The notes under the pieces: model-generated
Seen by the model: the letters and a program-made list of their open reading frames with translations, nothing else
What the model was told of the DNA's origin: nothing
The model's database searches: none
Position numbers and translations under genes: made by a program
Source of the DNA: Vibrionales bacterium SWAT-3
GTDB lineage: Bacteria; Pseudomonadota; Gammaproteobacteria; Enterobacterales; Vibrionaceae
Length of the DNA stretch: 64,000 bases
Direction of reading: 5' to 3'
Assembly: GCA_000169995.1 (NCBI GenBank)
Contig: AAZW01000001.1
Location: 124,001 to 188,000, forward strand
Shown: positions 37,528 to 48,391 of the stretch, piece by piece
How positions within the stretch are numbered: the first letter of the stretch is position 1
Layout: every line of letters begins with the position of its first letter

Positions 37528-37796
37528 GCAATATCTATAGTTGTTGCATACAAATCATTGAAGTATCACGCAATGGAATATTAGCAATATATCAATAGGC
37601 TAATAGCCCCTTATACTGGATGTCTGATTTGTGAGACTAGTTCATTTCTATAAGCAAACGAGGTGAAGTAGTTGGTATTTAGGAGAGAAGTGACTCGAAA
37701 CTTTCAGTGCAAACGCAGTTTTAAACACATAAGTGGCGATAAGCACCACAGTTGATGAATAGAGCTAGCACAAAGACAAGATCAAAAGTAGCAGGC

Positions 37797-37825
37797 ATAA
37801 AAAAACCCAAGTAAGTACCTGGGTT
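37797..37825 (-). terminator. Minus-strand terminator downstream of malG
   Basis: AACCCA (37804-37809) pairs with TGGGTT (37820-37825), with a further partial GTA/TAC pairing inside. On the minus strand the stem is followed by TTTTTTTATG. It would end the malEFG transcript about 175 bases after malG. Confidence 0.65.
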
Positions 37826-37982
37826 AGAGTTACAAAAACCACTAATCATTAATAGCGTAAGGAACCTGATTAGTAGCCAGCTATGCGTAACCTGAGGGTT
37901 ATTTTTATTACTGATCGGCGGCCAAACCAAATGATGTAATAAAAATGCCAATATAGAGCGACCACGAAGGTCGCTCTTTTTC
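37826..37982 (+). ncRNA. Candidate structured RNA between facing terminators
   Basis: Three stems follow one another: CTAATCA/TGATTAG (37842-37848, 37867-37873), ATTTTTATTAC/GTAATAAAAAT (37901-37911, 37936-37946) and AGAGCGACC/GGTCGCTCT (37955-37963, 37969-37977). The last is followed by TTTTTCTTT, a plus-strand Rho-independent terminator. No protein gene explains a plus-strand terminator here, which points to a small RNA. Alternatively the segment is the structured 3' untranslated part of malG read on the minus strand. No promoter could be placed with confidence. Confidence 0.35.
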
Positions 37983-38000
37983 TTTCTTATAGGATACAGC

Positions 38001-38891
38001 TTATCCTTTTACACCACCTGCCGTCAAACCGCCAACTAACCAACGTTGAGCAAGTAAGAACACGATGGTGATAGGAAGCGCTGAAAGTACAGCCGCTGCC
38101 GCAAAGTCACCCCATAAATAGTTCTGAGGGTATAAGTATTGCTGCATACCTACTGCTAGCGTGTAAGAGTTCACATCAGCTAACAGAATAGAAGCTACTG
38201 GAACCTCACCCACTGTTGCAATGAACGACAGGATACACACAACCGCTAGAATTGGCACAGACAACGGCAGTAGAACCAGTCTGAATGCTTGCCATGGCGT
38301 TGCACCGTCCAGTGCTGCAGCCTCTTCCAAAGAGTTATCAATCGTCTCAAAGTAGCCTTTAATCGTCCAAACGTGCAGTGCGATACCGCCTAAGTAAGAG
38401 AAGATCAAACCGCCGTGCGTATTCAAGCCTAAGAACGGTACGTATTGTCCAAGTTTGTCGAACAGTGCGTAAATTGCCACAAGAGCCAATACCGCTGGGA
38501 ACATTTGGAAAATCATCATCGCTTTCAGGATTGTGTTTTTACCTTTAAAGCGCATACGAGCAAACGCGTAAGCTGATGTCGTAGACAGTGCCACAATCAG
38601 AATCGATGTAATACCCGCCACTTTCACTGAGTTCCACAACCAAGTCAGTACTGGGAATGGTGGTGTTGTTACCGAACCATCCGCGTTTGTTACTGAGATG
38701 CCTAGTGCAAGTTTCCAGTGCTCCAGCGATGGATTATCTGGAATCAAGCTACCCGTTGCGAAGTTACCTTCACGGAACGAGATTGCGATGATCATCAGTA
38801 GTGGGAAGATAATCATTGCCAGGAAACACCACAACAGTGCATGTGTTGCCCACACTCGGTATTTAAGGCCTTTACCTTGTACCATAGCCAT
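38001..38891 (-). CDS. malG: Maltose ABC transporter permease MalG
   Basis: A 296-residue inner-membrane permease with six membrane segments, forming the MalFGK2 importer for maltose and maltodextrins. The EAA loop that contacts MalK is visible as [21 protein letters not shown], and the C-terminus ends [10 protein letters not shown] as in enterobacterial MalG. It is last in malEFG; only 11 bases separate it from malF. Confidence 0.95.
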   Translation of the reverse strand: MAMVQGKGLKYRVWATHALLWCFLAMIIFPLLMIIAISFREGNFATGSLIPDNPSLEHWKLALGISVTNADGSVTTPPFPVLTWLWNSVKVAGITSILIVALSTTSAYAFARMRFKGKNTILKAMMIFQMFPAVLALVAIYALFDKLGQYVPFLGLNTHGGLIFSYLGGIALHVWTIKGYFETIDNSLEEAAALDGATPWQAFRLVLLPLSVPILAVVCILSFIATVGEVPVASILLADVNSYTLAVGMQQYLYPQNYLWGDFAAAAVLSALPITIVFLLAQRWLVGGLTAGGVKG

Positions 38892-38902
38892 TGTCGTGCT
38901 CC

Positions 38903-40474
38903 TTAATCTTGAGACAGTTTAGTGAAACGAAGGTTTAGTAACGCTAGTGCACCAACCAATAGGAAGATAAGCGTTGCGATAGCACTTGCTAGACCAAAGT
39001 CTTGACCACCGCCGCCTTCGAATGCAATTCGGTAGGTGTAGCTTACAAGCAAGTCTGTGTAACCCGCTGGCTCAGAAGTACCAATCATGTTCGGGCCACC
39101 GTTCGTTAATAGTTGAATCATTACGAAGTTGTTGAAGTTAAAGGCGAACGCTGCAATCAATAGCGGTGTTAGCGGCTTAATCATCAATGGGAACGTGATA
39201 CGCTTGAAGTTATCCAAGAAGTTCGCACCATCGATTGCTGACGCTTCGTATAGGTCATCAGGAATCGCTTTAAGCAGACCCATACATAGAATCATCATGT
39301 AAGGGAAACCTAGCCATGTGTTTACAATCAACACCATGGTTTTCGCAAGAATCGGGTCAGAGAACCAGTTCGGGCTTAGACCGAAGATATTCTCAAGTAC
39401 CATGTTGATCTCACCAAAGCTCTGGTTGAATAGGCCTTTAAAGATAAGAATCGAGATAAACGCGGGTACTGCGTAAGGCAGAATCAGTAGAACTCGGTAA
39501 ACGGAACGGCCTTTCAGCTCTTCCCACTGTACGATGTTTGCAAGCACAAGGCCGATAACCAGTGTGAAAGCAACTGTACATACAGAGAAAATAACCGTCC
39601 AAATGAAGATACTAATAAAAGGTTCTTTAATACCGTCATCTTTCCACACACGCTCAAAGTTATGTGTGCCGATGCCAACTACAAAGCCAGGAGAGATTGT
39701 GTTGCCCGTAAATTCGCCATTTGCGTCAACAGGTTGGTAGAAACCGACCTCCATATTTGGCTTTAGAACATCACCGGTTTCATTATTAACCAGTGTTTCA
39801 CCATCTTCTTGAAGTGTATAAAGCGGAGCAACTGAAGCAAACTTACGTAAGCCACTCATGCGGATGTCATCACCGTTTGGCAGGTGGAAATCAACACCGC
39901 TGATCGCTGCTCTATTTTGGATGATCGCTTTGATCTTCTCTTTTTCACCTTGAGTCGATTCGATAACTGATAGGTCCATGTCTGTCGCTGTCATACCTTC
40001 TAAAGAAAATACGTCAGTCGCTAACAGTTGATCGCCATCTTTAACCACGATCTGGTGGCCGTTATCTGTTTTGTACAAAGTGAATGGGTAGCTTTCTCCG
40101 CTTTGGAAAGAGCGGTCTAGAAGAACGGTTTGTGTACGTTCTAGAGAGAGTTGGTTTTTTGCGCTGTAGTTAGTAAACGCGAGCCCTACGGTGTATGCCA
40201 ATGGGAAAAGAATGAACAGGATCATTCCGGCAATACCTGGGTAGATATAACGGTGGGCGTAAGTTTTCTTACTACCAAAAATGTAAAGTGCCAAAGCCGT
40301 TAAGATCACAGTAAGCAATGCAAAAGCAAGCTCACCGCGAGAATACATTAGAATTGTAGCGTAGCCGTTAATTAAGCCAACGCTACCAAGCAACCCCCAT
40401 TTGATGAAGACGCTTTTACTGCCTGGAAGGCTTGATGGTGCTGGGATAGCATCTGTACCTTGAACTGACTGCAT
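38903..40474 (-). CDS. malF: Maltose ABC transporter permease MalF
   Basis: A 523-residue inner-membrane permease with eight expected membrane segments. It has the large periplasmic P2 domain between segments 3 and 4 (about residues 115-280) that docks MalE. The EAA loop is [21 protein letters not shown]. The length agrees with E. coli MalF (514). It lies 80 bases downstream of malE, across a stem-loop, and is cotranscribed with malG. Confidence 0.95.
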   Translation of the reverse strand: MQSVQGTDAIPAPSSLPGSKSVFIKWGLLGSVGLINGYATILMYSRGELAFALLTVILTALALYIFGSKKTYAHRYIYPGIAGMILFILFPLAYTVGLAFTNYSAKNQLSLERTQTVLLDRSFQSGESYPFTLYKTDNGHQIVVKDGDQLLATDVFSLEGMTATDMDLSVIESTQGEKEKIKAIIQNRAAISGVDFHLPNGDDIRMSGLRKFASVAPLYTLQEDGETLVNNETGDVLKPNMEVGFYQPVDANGEFTGNTISPGFVVGIGTHNFERVWKDDGIKEPFISIFIWTVIFSVCTVAFTLVIGLVLANIVQWEELKGRSVYRVLLILPYAVPAFISILIFKGLFNQSFGEINMVLENIFGLSPNWFSDPILAKTMVLIVNTWLGFPYMMILCMGLLKAIPDDLYEASAIDGANFLDNFKRITFPLMIKPLTPLLIAAFAFNFNNFVMIQLLTNGGPNMIGTSEPAGYTDLLVSYTYRIAFEGGGGQDFGLASAIATLIFLLVGALALLNLRFTKLSQD

Positions 40475-40512
40475 AGAGGAACCTGCTAGCGATATAGATA
40501 AAAATTGAAAAG

Positions 40513-40536
40513 TAAGGAGAGGTTGCCCCCTCCTTA
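40513..40536 (-). terminator. Stem-loop in the malE-malF gap
   Basis: TAAGGAG (40513-40519) pairs with CTCCTTA (40530-40536); inner GG/CC pairs extend it after one mismatch. It probably protects the malE 3' end or attenuates the operon so that MalE is made in excess, as the intergenic repeats do in E. coli. Confidence 0.6.
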
Positions 40537-40554
40537 AAAGGTAGTGCTTAGTTA

Positions 40555-41739
40555 TTACTTAGTCATGCGAGCTTCAGCACCTTTCAGTGCTTGGTCTACT
40601 GTTTGACGACCATCAACTACGTTGCCGATCGCTTCTTCCATGCTGTACCAGAACGTTGTGAACTGAGGGATGTTAGGCATGATTTCGCCGTTCATCGCGT
40701 TGTCCATTGTTGCTGCGATACGAGTGTCGCTGTCTAGTTGACGTTGGAAAGAGTTTAGAGCAACAGCGCCTAGTGGCTTGTCGTCGTTTAGGCTCTTCAT
40801 ACCTTCATCAGTCAGAAGGTAGTTTTCCATGAACTCAACCGCTAGGTCACGGTTTGGAGAAGCTGTACTGATACCACCAGCCCATACGCCAACGAAAGGT
40901 TTAGATGCTTTACCGTTGAACTTAGGTAGAGTTGCCACACCGTAGTCTACGCCTGCTTTCTCGATGTTTGCCCAGCCCCAAGGACCGTTGATTGTCATTG
41001 CAACGTTACCAGCAACGAACTCAGACTCAGCAACTGAGTAGTCCATGTCTGCAGAGATAACTTTGTCTTGTACCATCTTTTCGATGAAACCTAGAGACTT
41101 CTGAACACCTTCAGTCGCTACGCCTGCATCTTTAATGTCGTAACCTTCAGCAACCTGTTTGAATGCGTAACCGCCGTCAGCTGCTAGTAGAGGCCATGTG
41201 AAGTATGCGCCACCACGTAGAGGCCACATGATCGCTTTCTTGCCTTCTTTTTGAAGTTCAGCGTTAAGTGCTGGGATCTCTTCCCAAGACTTAGGTGGGT
41301 TAGGAACAAGTGCTTTGTTGTAGATTAGAGAAACTGACTCAACAGCAACAGGGTATGCGATTGTCTTACCTTCGTAAGAAACTGCGTCCCATGCGAAGTC
41401 TACGATACCTTCTTTTGTCTCTTTAGAAGGTTTGATATCAACAAGAAGACCTGCTTCCGCGAAACCACCGAAACGGTCGTGTGCGTAGAAAATCATATCT
41501 GGGCCGTCACCAGCAGCTGCAACTTGAGAGAACTTCTCTTCTAGTTTGTCAGGGAAAGCTACTGTTACTTTAACACCAGTATCTTCTTCAAAGCGTTTGC
41601 CTACTTCAGCCATGCCTTCGTAAGCTTTGTCACCACCTACCCAGATTGTTAGTTGTCCTTCTTCGATAGCAGCGTTTGCACCAAAAGAACCCAGAGCAAC
41701 TAATGTACCTAGAGCTACAGCGCTTAGAGCGTTTTTCAT
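40555..41739 (-). CDS. malE: Periplasmic maltose/maltodextrin-binding protein
   Basis: A 394-residue secreted binding protein. ATG 41739 is taken as start because a typical signal peptide ([17 protein letters not shown]..., cut after ANA) begins there; an upstream in-frame start would add 12 charged residues. Residues after cleavage, [22 protein letters not shown], closely follow E. coli Mal[10 protein letters not shown] and [15 protein letters not shown] are conserved ligand-site regions. First gene of malEFG; the regulatory region is shared with malK. Confidence 0.96.
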   Translation of the reverse strand: MKNALSAVALGTLVALGSFGANAAIEEGQLTIWVGGDKAYEGMAEVGKRFEEDTGVKVTVAFPDKLEEKFSQVAAAGDGPDMIFYAHDRFGGFAEAGLLVDIKPSKETKEGIVDFAWDAVSYEGKTIAYPVAVESVSLIYNKALVPNPPKSWEEIPALNAELQKEGKKAIMWPLRGGAYFTWPLLAADGGYAFKQVAEGYDIKDAGVATEGVQKSLGFIEKMVQDKVISADMDYSVAESEFVAGNVAMTINGPWGWANIEKAGVDYGVATLPKFNGKASKPFVGVWAGGISTASPNRDLAVEFMENYLLTDEGMKSLNDDKPLGAVALNSFQRQLDSDTRIAATMDNAMNGEIMPNIPQFTTFWYSMEEAIGNVVDGRQTVDQALKGAEARMTK

Positions 41740-42403
41740 GTGAATATCTTTTTTATATTTATACGTAGGGCACATCTAACAAGACGAGCCAGTTTTCGAC
41801 GGTTATGATCTGAGAAAACAACGTACAGCTCATCATCCTAGCCACTACGCCCTAGCTATTATGGCTTAAATTCGTGATCACCATCCGGTCAGATTAGAGA
41901 CTAAAATCACAAAACACATACTCATCGTGATCAGCATCACCGTTATGCGGTGGATTTATTTGAACTGGATCGCCAATTATTATTAACCCCCTATATCTAC
42001 TCCTCCCCTCCTACTCCCCCTAGTTAATTTTCCATTAGGAGGATGTACGCTTACGCTAATTCACCGAAACTGCATCCATCCAAGAGTGGATAGTAAGAAC
42101 CCTTTATCAGCGAGTGTTGTGTTTCATACATAATGCATTAAGTTGGCTTCACTGCCCGCTGTTGTCTTTATTAAGCATCGAGCTAAATCTGTGATGGAAT
42201 CACGGGGGAGGTTTAGCTGGATGTGGGGGAAATAGGCACCAGTTTGGCTATGACGGGTGGGCTTGGTTACAGAATCCAAGTCTCACCCACTTTTTTTCTT
42301 ACTCACTCAATACTTACCAATTCCTACAGTTACTGCTGACCCAAAAATTTCTTATAATGATAAGCAGTAAAACTTAAAATTTGATCGATCGAGGACAAGC
42401 TAG
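41740..42403. promoter_or_regulatory. Divergent malE/malK control region with MalT-box-like and CRP-like sites
   Basis: This 664-bp gap contains several G-rich boxes resembling the MalT consensus GGGGA(T/G)GAGG. On the minus strand there are GGGGAGGA (complement of 42001-42008) and GGGGGAGTAG (complement of 42011-42020). On the plus strand there are GGAGGATGT (42038-42046) and GGGGGAGG (42204-42211). GTGA-TCAGCA-TCAC at 41927-41940 has the half-sites and 6-bp spacing of a CRP site. The layout matches the malEFG/malK control region of E. coli. Single boxes are weak, but the cluster is convincing. Confidence 0.65.
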
Positions 42404-43516
42404 ATGGCGAGTGTCACGTTAAAAAACGTTTATAAATCATATGGTGATGTACAGATTTCTAAGGACGTAACCTTAGACATCAACGAAGGTGAATTCGTAG
42501 TATTCGTTGGACCATCAGGTTGTGGTAAATCGACGCTATTACGTTGTATCGCAGGTCTAGAAGACATTACGTCTGGTGATTTGTACATTGGCGATCAACG
42601 CATGAACGACGTTGAGCCATCTAAGCGTGGCGTAGGTATGGTGTTCCAATCATACGCGCTATACCCTCACCTAAACCTTTACGACAACATGTCTTTCGGT
42701 CTTAAGCTAGCGAAAGCGGACAAAGCAGAAATTGATAAGCGTGTTGAGCATGCGGCTGAAATCCTACAGCTTGGCCACTTACTTGAGCGCCAACCAAAAG
42801 CACTTTCTGGTGGTCAACGTCAACGTGTTGCAATTGGGCGTACTCTGGTTTCTCAACCAAACGTATTCCTACTGGATGAACCGCTATCTAACCTAGATGC
42901 TGCTCTGCGTGTTCAAATGCGTTCACAAATCACTAAACTACAACGCCAGCTTGGTTGCACCATGATCTACGTTACCCACGACCAAGTGGAAGCGATGACA
43001 ATGGCTGACAAAATCGTTGTACTTGATGGCGGTTACGTATCTCAAGTTGGTAAGCCACTTGACCTATACCACTACCCTCAAAACCGTTTCGTTGCTGGCT
43101 TTATTGGCTCGCCGAAGATGAACTTTATGTCTGTACACATTGAACAAGCGGAAGCAGAGCGCGTACTGGTACAGCTTTCAAACGGCATGACTTTCTGGAT
43201 CCCTGTTGATGGTACAACCGTTAACGTTGGCGACCGCATGTCACTAGGTGTTCGTCCAGAGCACTTGATGTCTGCTGAAGCAGGAGACGCAACGATTGAA
43301 GGCGAGGTAATGATCGTTGAGAAGCTAGGTAACGAAACTCAGGTTTACCTGAACTTAGAAAGTGCTGACGCAGACGTTATCTACCGTCAGCCAGACACTC
43401 TAACAGTAGAGCCTGGCGACAAACTCGCTATCGGTATCCCAGCGCACCGTTGTCACCTGTTCCACAGCGATGGCAAAGCATGTCGTCGCCTGTACAAAGA
43501 GTACGGCACTGAATAA
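42404..43516 (+). CDS. malK: Maltose ABC transporter ATPase MalK
   Basis: A 370-residue cytoplasmic ATPase. Walker [10 protein letters not shown] (about 36-44), Q-loop [10 protein letters not shown], signature [14 protein letters not shown], Walker [14 protein letters not shown] and the switch His in VTHDQ are present. The C-terminal regulatory domain (about 235-370) with GVRPEHLM contacts MalT and enzyme IIA-Glc in enterobacteria. Transcribed divergently from malE and followed by a terminator; no lamB gene follows in the window. Confidence 0.95.
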   Translation: MASVTLKNVYKSYGDVQISKDVTLDINEGEFVVFVGPSGCGKSTLLRCIAGLEDITSGDLYIGDQRMNDVEPSKRGVGMVFQSYALYPHLNLYDNMSFGLKLAKADKAEIDKRVEHAAEILQLGHLLERQPKALSGGQRQRVAIGRTLVSQPNVFLLDEPLSNLDAALRVQMRSQITKLQRQLGCTMIYVTHDQVEAMTMADKIVVLDGGYVSQVGKPLDLYHYPQNRFVAGFIGSPKMNFMSVHIEQAEAERVLVQLSNGMTFWIPVDGTTVNVGDRMSLGVRPEHLMSAEAGDATIEGEVMIVEKLGNETQVYLNLESADADVIYRQPDTLTVEPGDKLAIGIPAHRCHLFHSDGKACRRLYKEYGTE

Positions 43517-43550
43517 GCGCTAAGCCTTTAAGATATAACTTGCCCTATTC

Positions 43551-43580
43551 AAATCCCTCTTACGCTGTAAGGGGGATTTT
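43551..43580 (+). terminator. malK terminator
   Basis: AAATCCCTCTTAC (43551-43563) pairs with GTAAGGGGGATTTT (43567-43580), with G-T pairing or a one-base offset in the middle, followed by TCTTT. Confidence 0.85.
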
Positions 43581-43610
43581 TCTTTAAACCCGATCTATAT
43601 CAGCAAGCAA

Positions 43611-43641
43611 TAAAAAAGGCCTAGCGCTTGCTAGACCTTTG
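43611..43641 (-). terminator. Terminator of the 66-residue protein gene
   Basis: On the minus strand AAAGGTCTAGC pairs with GCTAGGCCTTT around a short loop and is followed by TTTA. It lies about 75 bases after the minus-strand stop. Confidence 0.8.
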
Positions 43642-43712
43642 TCTGTTCAGTTTGAGCCTCAGCTCAACCAATCACTTAACACTGTAACCCAACAACTAGG
43701 TTTGTTTTAAAC

Positions 43713-43913
43713 TTAGTGGATTGGCGTATCATTCTTTTTGTTGAACTGACCAAAGTGCGCTTCTAATACTTCAGGTGTCAGTTTGCCTTCCGCTTCTAGT
43801 CGCTTGAACTCAGCAACAATCGCTTTCTGCTCTTCAAGTGATGGCAGTTTTACTTCTGGCTCATCGCCCATCTCTTGAGTCATCTGCTCTAGTTCTTTTT
43901 CAAAATCGCTCAT
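43713..43913 (-). CDS. Small acidic hypothetical protein
   Basis: A 66-residue, acidic, helical cytoplasmic protein: FEKELEQMTQEMGDEPEV, then SLEEQKAIVAEFKRLEAEGK and LTPEVLEAHFGQF. No recognised domain. It is flanked by its own terminator and stands between malK and a chemoreceptor gene. The regular heptad-like Leu/Ala spacing suggests a helical hairpin. Its function is unknown. Confidence 0.65.
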   Translation of the reverse strand: MSDFEKELEQMTQEMGDEPEVKLPSLEEQKAIVAEFKRLEAEGKLTPEVLEAHFGQFNKKNDTPIH

Positions 43914-44048
43914 GATACATACTTACCTAAATATTAAACCTAATCAGATTTTACTCATTTCCGCTCTATGATGCTAGGTTGATTGAAAGCAAAGCCCGAA
44001 ACCAGATCAAGCTAAAGGCAGTTAGAAGCAAATGAGCTCACCAATAAA

Positions 44049-44084
44049 AAGAGCCGGATTCACGATGAAATGAATCCAGCTCTT
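44049..44084 (-). terminator. Terminator of the dCache chemoreceptor gene
   Basis: AAGAGCCGGATTCA (44049-44062) pairs with TGAATCCAGCTCTT (44071-44084) with one mismatch; the minus strand continues with TTTTA. Confidence 0.85.
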
Positions 44085-44125
44085 CGTCTATATCACTTTC
44101 TAAGCCATGTTACCGCTTGAAAGGA

Positions 44126-46042
44126 TTAAAGCTTAAATGAACCAACCATCTTATCTAGACGAGAAGACAAGTCACGAAGCTCTTGGCTCGCTTCAGCAAG
44201 TTGCTCCGCTGTGCCCGTTGTGACTTCGTTGATCGCGTTGATCTCTTCGATGTTCTGGTTAATGGTGTGAACCACCGTTGATTGCTCTTCAGTTGCTGTC
44301 GCGACTTGAGTGTTGCGGTCAGAGATATCAACGATACGGTCAGAAATACCACCCAATACATCAACCGCTTCATCCGATGCTGATACACCTTCAAGCGTAA
44401 TCACTTTGCCCGCACTCATTGCGGTTACCGCATCTTTTGCATCGCTTTGCAGTTGGTTGATCATCTTCTGAATCTCTTCCGTTGAATCCGCAGTACGACT
44501 TGCTAGGTTACGAACTTCATCCGCTACTACCGCAAAACCACGACCTTGCTCACCGGCACGCGCAGCTTCAATCGCAGCGTTCAATGCAAGTAAGTTGGTT
44601 TGCTCTGAAATATCACGGATAACACCCAGAATAGAACCAATGTCTTGAGTGGTAGAAGCCAGTTGCTCTACTACCTGTCCGGTGCTTTCGATGTCTTGAG
44701 CCAAACGGCTGATCGCATCTTTTGCTTTGTTCACAACAGAACGGCCTACTTCAGTATTGCCTGAAGCCTGTGTTGCCGTTTCAGCAGCGGTTGCCGCGTT
44801 CGATGCAATCTCGCTGATGGTCATCCCCATCTGGTTGATTGCAGCCACCACTTGAAGGGTTTGGTCACGTTGCTCTTGGCTGTTGTCGTGGGTGATGTGT
44901 GCTTTGTTAGAAACGCTCTCCGCCGCTACTTGAAGCGCTTGGCTTGTCGAGCATACCTCTTTCATCGACTCATGGATCTTTTCAATGAACCCATTGAAGC
45001 CTTTTGAAAGCTGAGCGATTTCATCATTGCCTTTCACTTCAATACGCTGCGCAAGATCACCGTCACCTTCACCAAGGTCACTGAAGCGCTTAGCCAATAG
45101 CTTGATTGGCTGAGTGATGCTGTTCGCTAGTACTACGCCCATCAAGATAAATGCTAATGCCACTACCGCAGTCATGATCAACATCTTTTGTGCTGTCTCA
45201 TCTAGCTCAGCAAACACTTCACCTGTTGGAACAACGCCAATAACGAACCAATCCATTGACGACACGTACAAACTTGCGACAAACAGTTCTTGGCCTTGGC
45301 TTTCCGTTGTGATCAGGTTAAAGCCTGATTTATTCAGAAGTTGGCTTGCTTGAGGGCCGTAAAGTTGTTGAAGAGAAGAATCACTGCGAGAACGCTCACG
45401 GTGAATCTGCACGTCACCTTGGCTGTCGGTTAAGAATACAAAACCAGTATTCTCAATTTTGAAGCCATTAAGAAGGCTCACCATGTCATCCATCGATTTT
45501 GATAGACCAGACATCGCCAAACCAGAAGGCTGCTGGTAGTTAGCGAACATCTTCACTTCACCATTCGCTTCTTGGAACATGCTTACCATGGTTGGCTGCC
45601 CAGATTGAGTAAAGCCAAAGAACCAACCATCTTGTTGTTGGTTAAGCTGGCGTAGGAAGCCATTTTGGTTCCAGTAATACGCCGTTTGACGGTTCGCTAC
45701 TGAAGCATCATTTAAGTTGTATTGGTTACGCACATTATTCAGTTGTTTAACCAACTTACTCTCTAACGCTGGATCGCGATCTGTCGACTCGATGGCATCA
45801 GAAATGAATTCATTTGAAGCAATTTGCTCAGCGGCCAACAATAGCTGAGAAACTTCACGGTCAATCTCACCATTGATTCGCTCTAGCATTCCAGGAAGTT
45901 CAATATCGACCAATCGATGACTCAATACGTCTCGTGCTTGTTGCTGTGCCATCGCTCCAACAATAACCGTAGAGGCAAGAACCGCAAAAGTAATACCCAA
46001 TACTACCTTTTGCTTAATACTCAGAGAGTTAGTTTTAAACAT
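44126..46042 (-). CDS. Methyl-accepting chemotaxis protein with periplasmic Cache domain
   Basis: A 638-residue transmembrane chemoreceptor. A first membrane segment (about 10-30) is followed by a periplasmic region of about 255 residues. This has the Cache pattern ([49 protein letters not shown]). A second segment (about 285-308) and a HAMP domain ([20 protein letters not shown]) lead to the signalling domain with tip [21 protein letters not shown]. The C-terminus ends VGSFKL without a pentapeptide tail. The ligand is unknown; Cache receptors of vibrios often bind amino acids or carboxylates. A single gene. Confidence 0.9.
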   Translation of the reverse strand: MFKTNSLSIKQKVVLGITFAVLASTVIVGAMAQQQARDVLSHRLVDIELPGMLERINGEIDREVSQLLLAAEQIASNEFISDAIESTDRDPALESKLVKQLNNVRNQYNLNDASVANRQTAYYWNQNGFLRQLNQQQDGWFFGFTQSGQPTMVSMFQEANGEVKMFANYQQPSGLAMSGLSKSMDDMVSLLNGFKIENTGFVFLTDSQGDVQIHRERSRSDSSLQQLYGPQASQLLNKSGFNLITTESQGQELFVASLYVSSMDWFVIGVVPTGEVFAELDETAQKMLIMTAVVALAFILMGVVLANSITQPIKLLAKRFSDLGEGDGDLAQRIEVKGNDEIAQLSKGFNGFIEKIHESMKEVCSTSQALQVAAESVSNKAHITHDNSQEQRDQTLQVVAAINQMGMTISEIASNAATAAETATQASGNTEVGRSVVNKAKDAISRLAQDIESTGQVVEQLASTTQDIGSILGVIRDISEQTNLLALNAAIEAARAGEQGRGFAVVADEVRNLASRTADSTEEIQKMINQLQSDAKDAVTAMSAGKVITLEGVSASDEAVDVLGGISDRIVDISDRNTQVATATEEQSTVVHTINQNIEEINAINEVTTGTAEQLAEASQELRDLSSRLDKMVGSFKL

Positions 46043-46497
46043 ATTTGGACCTTTAAAAAGAATCGCTCTTAATTTGTATCCCCAAAACAGGGCTTTTTAG
46101 TGCACTCTTAGGCTGGAATGCACAGTCTGAGTTATGTATCGACCAATACCCATAAATCTAAAGAGTCATATCGCAAAAATTTGCAAAACAATGTAATAAG
46201 CAAAATCATCAAAAATCGTACAGCATTGGCACACCAAATATGCCGTCATTCGACCTTCATCGATCCTCTACGCAATTAAAACTTCCATACACATACACAA
46301 CTACCTCAGTAAGCACTTTGGTGTATAAACATCGATTGATATGGTAAAAACCACCTATCAAACGCGTTTCTCGCTAAGCGCTTGTAAATCATTCCAAATT
46401 TGAAAAAATAAATTACGTAGATGTACCGGAACTTTTTGCTTTCGAAAAGTGACCAATACTCACAATAAAAATCAAATGGATACCCAGAGAGTCCAAA
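46043..46497. other. 455-bp intergenic region before the moxR operon
   Basis: AT-rich DNA between divergent chemoreceptor and moxR genes. It must hold both promoters. No inverted repeat longer than about 6 bp and no small gene stand out. Confidence 0.5.
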
Positions 46498-47454
46498 ATG
46501 CACAAAACGAATTTCGAAGTCCTTCAAAACTATTTAGAGTCTCAAATCATTGGTCAGCAAGAGCTCGTCAAACAACTGATGATCGCACTACTTGCTGATG
46601 GTCATATTCTGGTTGAAGGTCCTCCGGGGTTAGCGAAAACCCGTGCAGTCAAATCACTGGCTGATTGTGTTGAAGGGGATTTCCACCGCATTCAATTTAC
46701 CCCAGACTTACTGCCTGCCGACTTAACGGGAACCGATATCTTCCGACCAGAGACAGGGGAATTTACATTCCAATCAGGGCCGATCTTTAACTCACTTATC
46801 CTAGCGGATGAGATCAACCGTGCTCCTGCAAAAGTGCAAGCAGCGATGCTAGAAGCAATGGCGGAGAAGCAAGTCACTGCTGGCCGAAAAACCTACGCCC
46901 TACCTGACCTGTTTTTGGTGATGGCGACACAAAACCCGATTGAGCAAGAAGGTACATATCCACTGCCAGAAGCTCAATTAGACCGTTTCCTGCTACACCT
47001 TGAAGTTGAATACCCAGACATGGAAAGTGAGCTTGAGATCCTGCGACTCAACCGCGGTGAAGCTCAAGGTAACGAATCGGTACAGCCACAAGAAATCTCT
47101 CAGCAGACTATCTTTGAAGCGCGCCAAGAAGTACTCAATATCCACATGGCAGACACCATTGAGCAGTACATCATCAGACTGGTAATGGCGACTCGCCAAC
47201 CTAAGCAGTACAGCGACCAACTGGATCAGTGGCTAGATATGGGCGTGAGTCCGCGTGCGACCATTGCTCTCGACCGCTGCGCTCGTGCACATGCTTGGCT
47301 CGTAGGCCGCGACTATGTCACACCACAAGATGTTCAAACGATGGCATTTCCTGTCTTGCGTCACCGCCTGCTTCGTAGCTACCACGCACAAGCTGAAGGT
47401 GTCACAGCAAACCAAGTGATTGCACACCTGATTTCGTTGGTTGGTAGCGCATAG
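46498..47454 (+). CDS. MoxR-family AAA+ ATPase
   Basis: A 318-residue AAA+ ATPase, thought to act as a chaperone for VWA-domain partners encoded next to it. Walker A is EGPPGLAKTRAVK (about 40-50), Walker B LILADEINRAPAKVQ with sensor ATQNPIEQEGTYPLPEAQLDRF, and the lid has the MoxR GVSPRATIALDRCARAHAW segment. First gene of a six-gene operon. Confidence 0.9.
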   Translation: MHKTNFEVLQNYLESQIIGQQELVKQLMIALLADGHILVEGPPGLAKTRAVKSLADCVEGDFHRIQFTPDLLPADLTGTDIFRPETGEFTFQSGPIFNSLILADEINRAPAKVQAAMLEAMAEKQVTAGRKTYALPDLFLVMATQNPIEQEGTYPLPEAQLDRFLLHLEVEYPDMESELEILRLNRGEAQGNESVQPQEISQQTIFEARQEVLNIHMADTIEQYIIRLVMATRQPKQYSDQLDQWLDMGVSPRATIALDRCARAHAWLVGRDYVTPQDVQTMAFPVLRHRLLRSYHAQAEGVTANQVIAHLISLVGSA

Positions 47455-47464
47455 GAACACGCGC

Positions 47465-48391
47465 ATGAATAATTTATTACCGAACCACAGTGACGGCGTG
47501 ATGCTGAACCTGGACGAGCTGCTGCAGTACAAAGCGCAGTCTGTTCGATGGTTGCCTCCAGCGAAAAGCCTCTGGTCACAGCTTAATGGTCAACACGAAA
47601 GCAACCGCAAAGGTCGCGGTATGAATTTCTCTGAAGTTCGCCAGTACCAAGCGGGCGATGACATACGCAGCATTGACTGGCGAGTAACGGCAAGAACAGG
47701 CAAAGCGCATACTAAGCTGTTCTCAGAAGAGAGAGAGCAGCCTGTCATCTTGTACTTGGATTTATCAAGCAGCATGATTTTCGGCTCAACCTTATTGCTG
47801 AAATCGGTTCAACTTGCGCACTTTGCCAGTCAGTTGTGCTGGTTAACCGTCGCTCAAAAAGACCGAATTGGTGCAGTCATCGATACCGGTAGAGAGATCA
47901 TAGAAATCAAACCGAGTGGCAGTAACCATGCTCCTTTGCGTATTTTGCAAAAAGTCATAGAAATCAATAATGCAGCGCTAACCAACGACGATAATCGTTG
48001 CGATACCACCTTAGAGCATGGATTGAGGTCTCTTCATCAGCTTTGCCCAAAAGGAAGCGATATTATTATGCTCAGTGACTTTGTGCGTTACCAAGAAAGT
48101 GACTACTCACTTATCAGTCAAATTCGCCGACACAACAGAGTACGTCTAGTACATTTTTATGACCCGCTAGAGCAAGGTCAAACGGCCTATAAAGGCTCAA
48201 AACAAGTCACCGATGGCAGTAAAACACAGTGGTTTAACTTCTCCTCCACTAAAGAGAAGCAAAAACTCAACCACGCGTTCTCATTAAAAAAACAGCAGCT
48301 ACAACAGCTGAGCTTATCTCTCGCGATACCCTATAGCTCGTTGTCGAGTGCACAGCCATTGATGAGCCAGATATCAGGAGCTCAGTCATGA
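47465..48391 (+). CDS. DUF58-domain protein
   Basis: A 308-residue cytoplasmic protein. ATG 47465 is chosen since AGGA lies eight bases before it and an upstream start would run into moxR. The DUF58 signature is GRGMNFSEVRQYQAGDDIRSIDWRVTARTGKAH (in part), followed by a VWA-like half with LYLDLSSSMIFG, where DLSSS is a metal-site motif. DUF58 proteins accompany MoxR ATPases. The gene overlaps the next one by four bases (ATGA). Confidence 0.88.
   Translation: MNNLLPNHSDGVMLNLDELLQYKAQSVRWLPPAKSLWSQLNGQHESNRKGRGMNFSEVRQYQAGDDIRSIDWRVTARTGKAHTKLFSEEREQPVILYLDLSSSMIFGSTLLLKSVQLAHFASQLCWLTVAQKDRIGAVIDTGREIIEIKPSGSNHAPLRILQKVIEINNAALTNDDNRCDTTLEHGLRSLHQLCPKGSDIIMLSDFVRYQESDYSLISQIRRHNRVRLVHFYDPLEQGQTAYKGSKQVTDGSKTQWFNFSSTKEKQKLNHAFSLKKQQLQQLSLSLAIPYSSLSSAQPLMSQISGAQS

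Noticed and set aside
37721..37951. Minus-strand open frame of 76 codons after malG
   Set aside because: It overlaps the hairpins and terminator, lacks a ribosome site and has no protein-like composition.
42190..42204. TGTGATGGAATCACG as CRP site
   Set aside because: The half-sites are separated by five bases instead of six; the site at 41927-41940 fits better.
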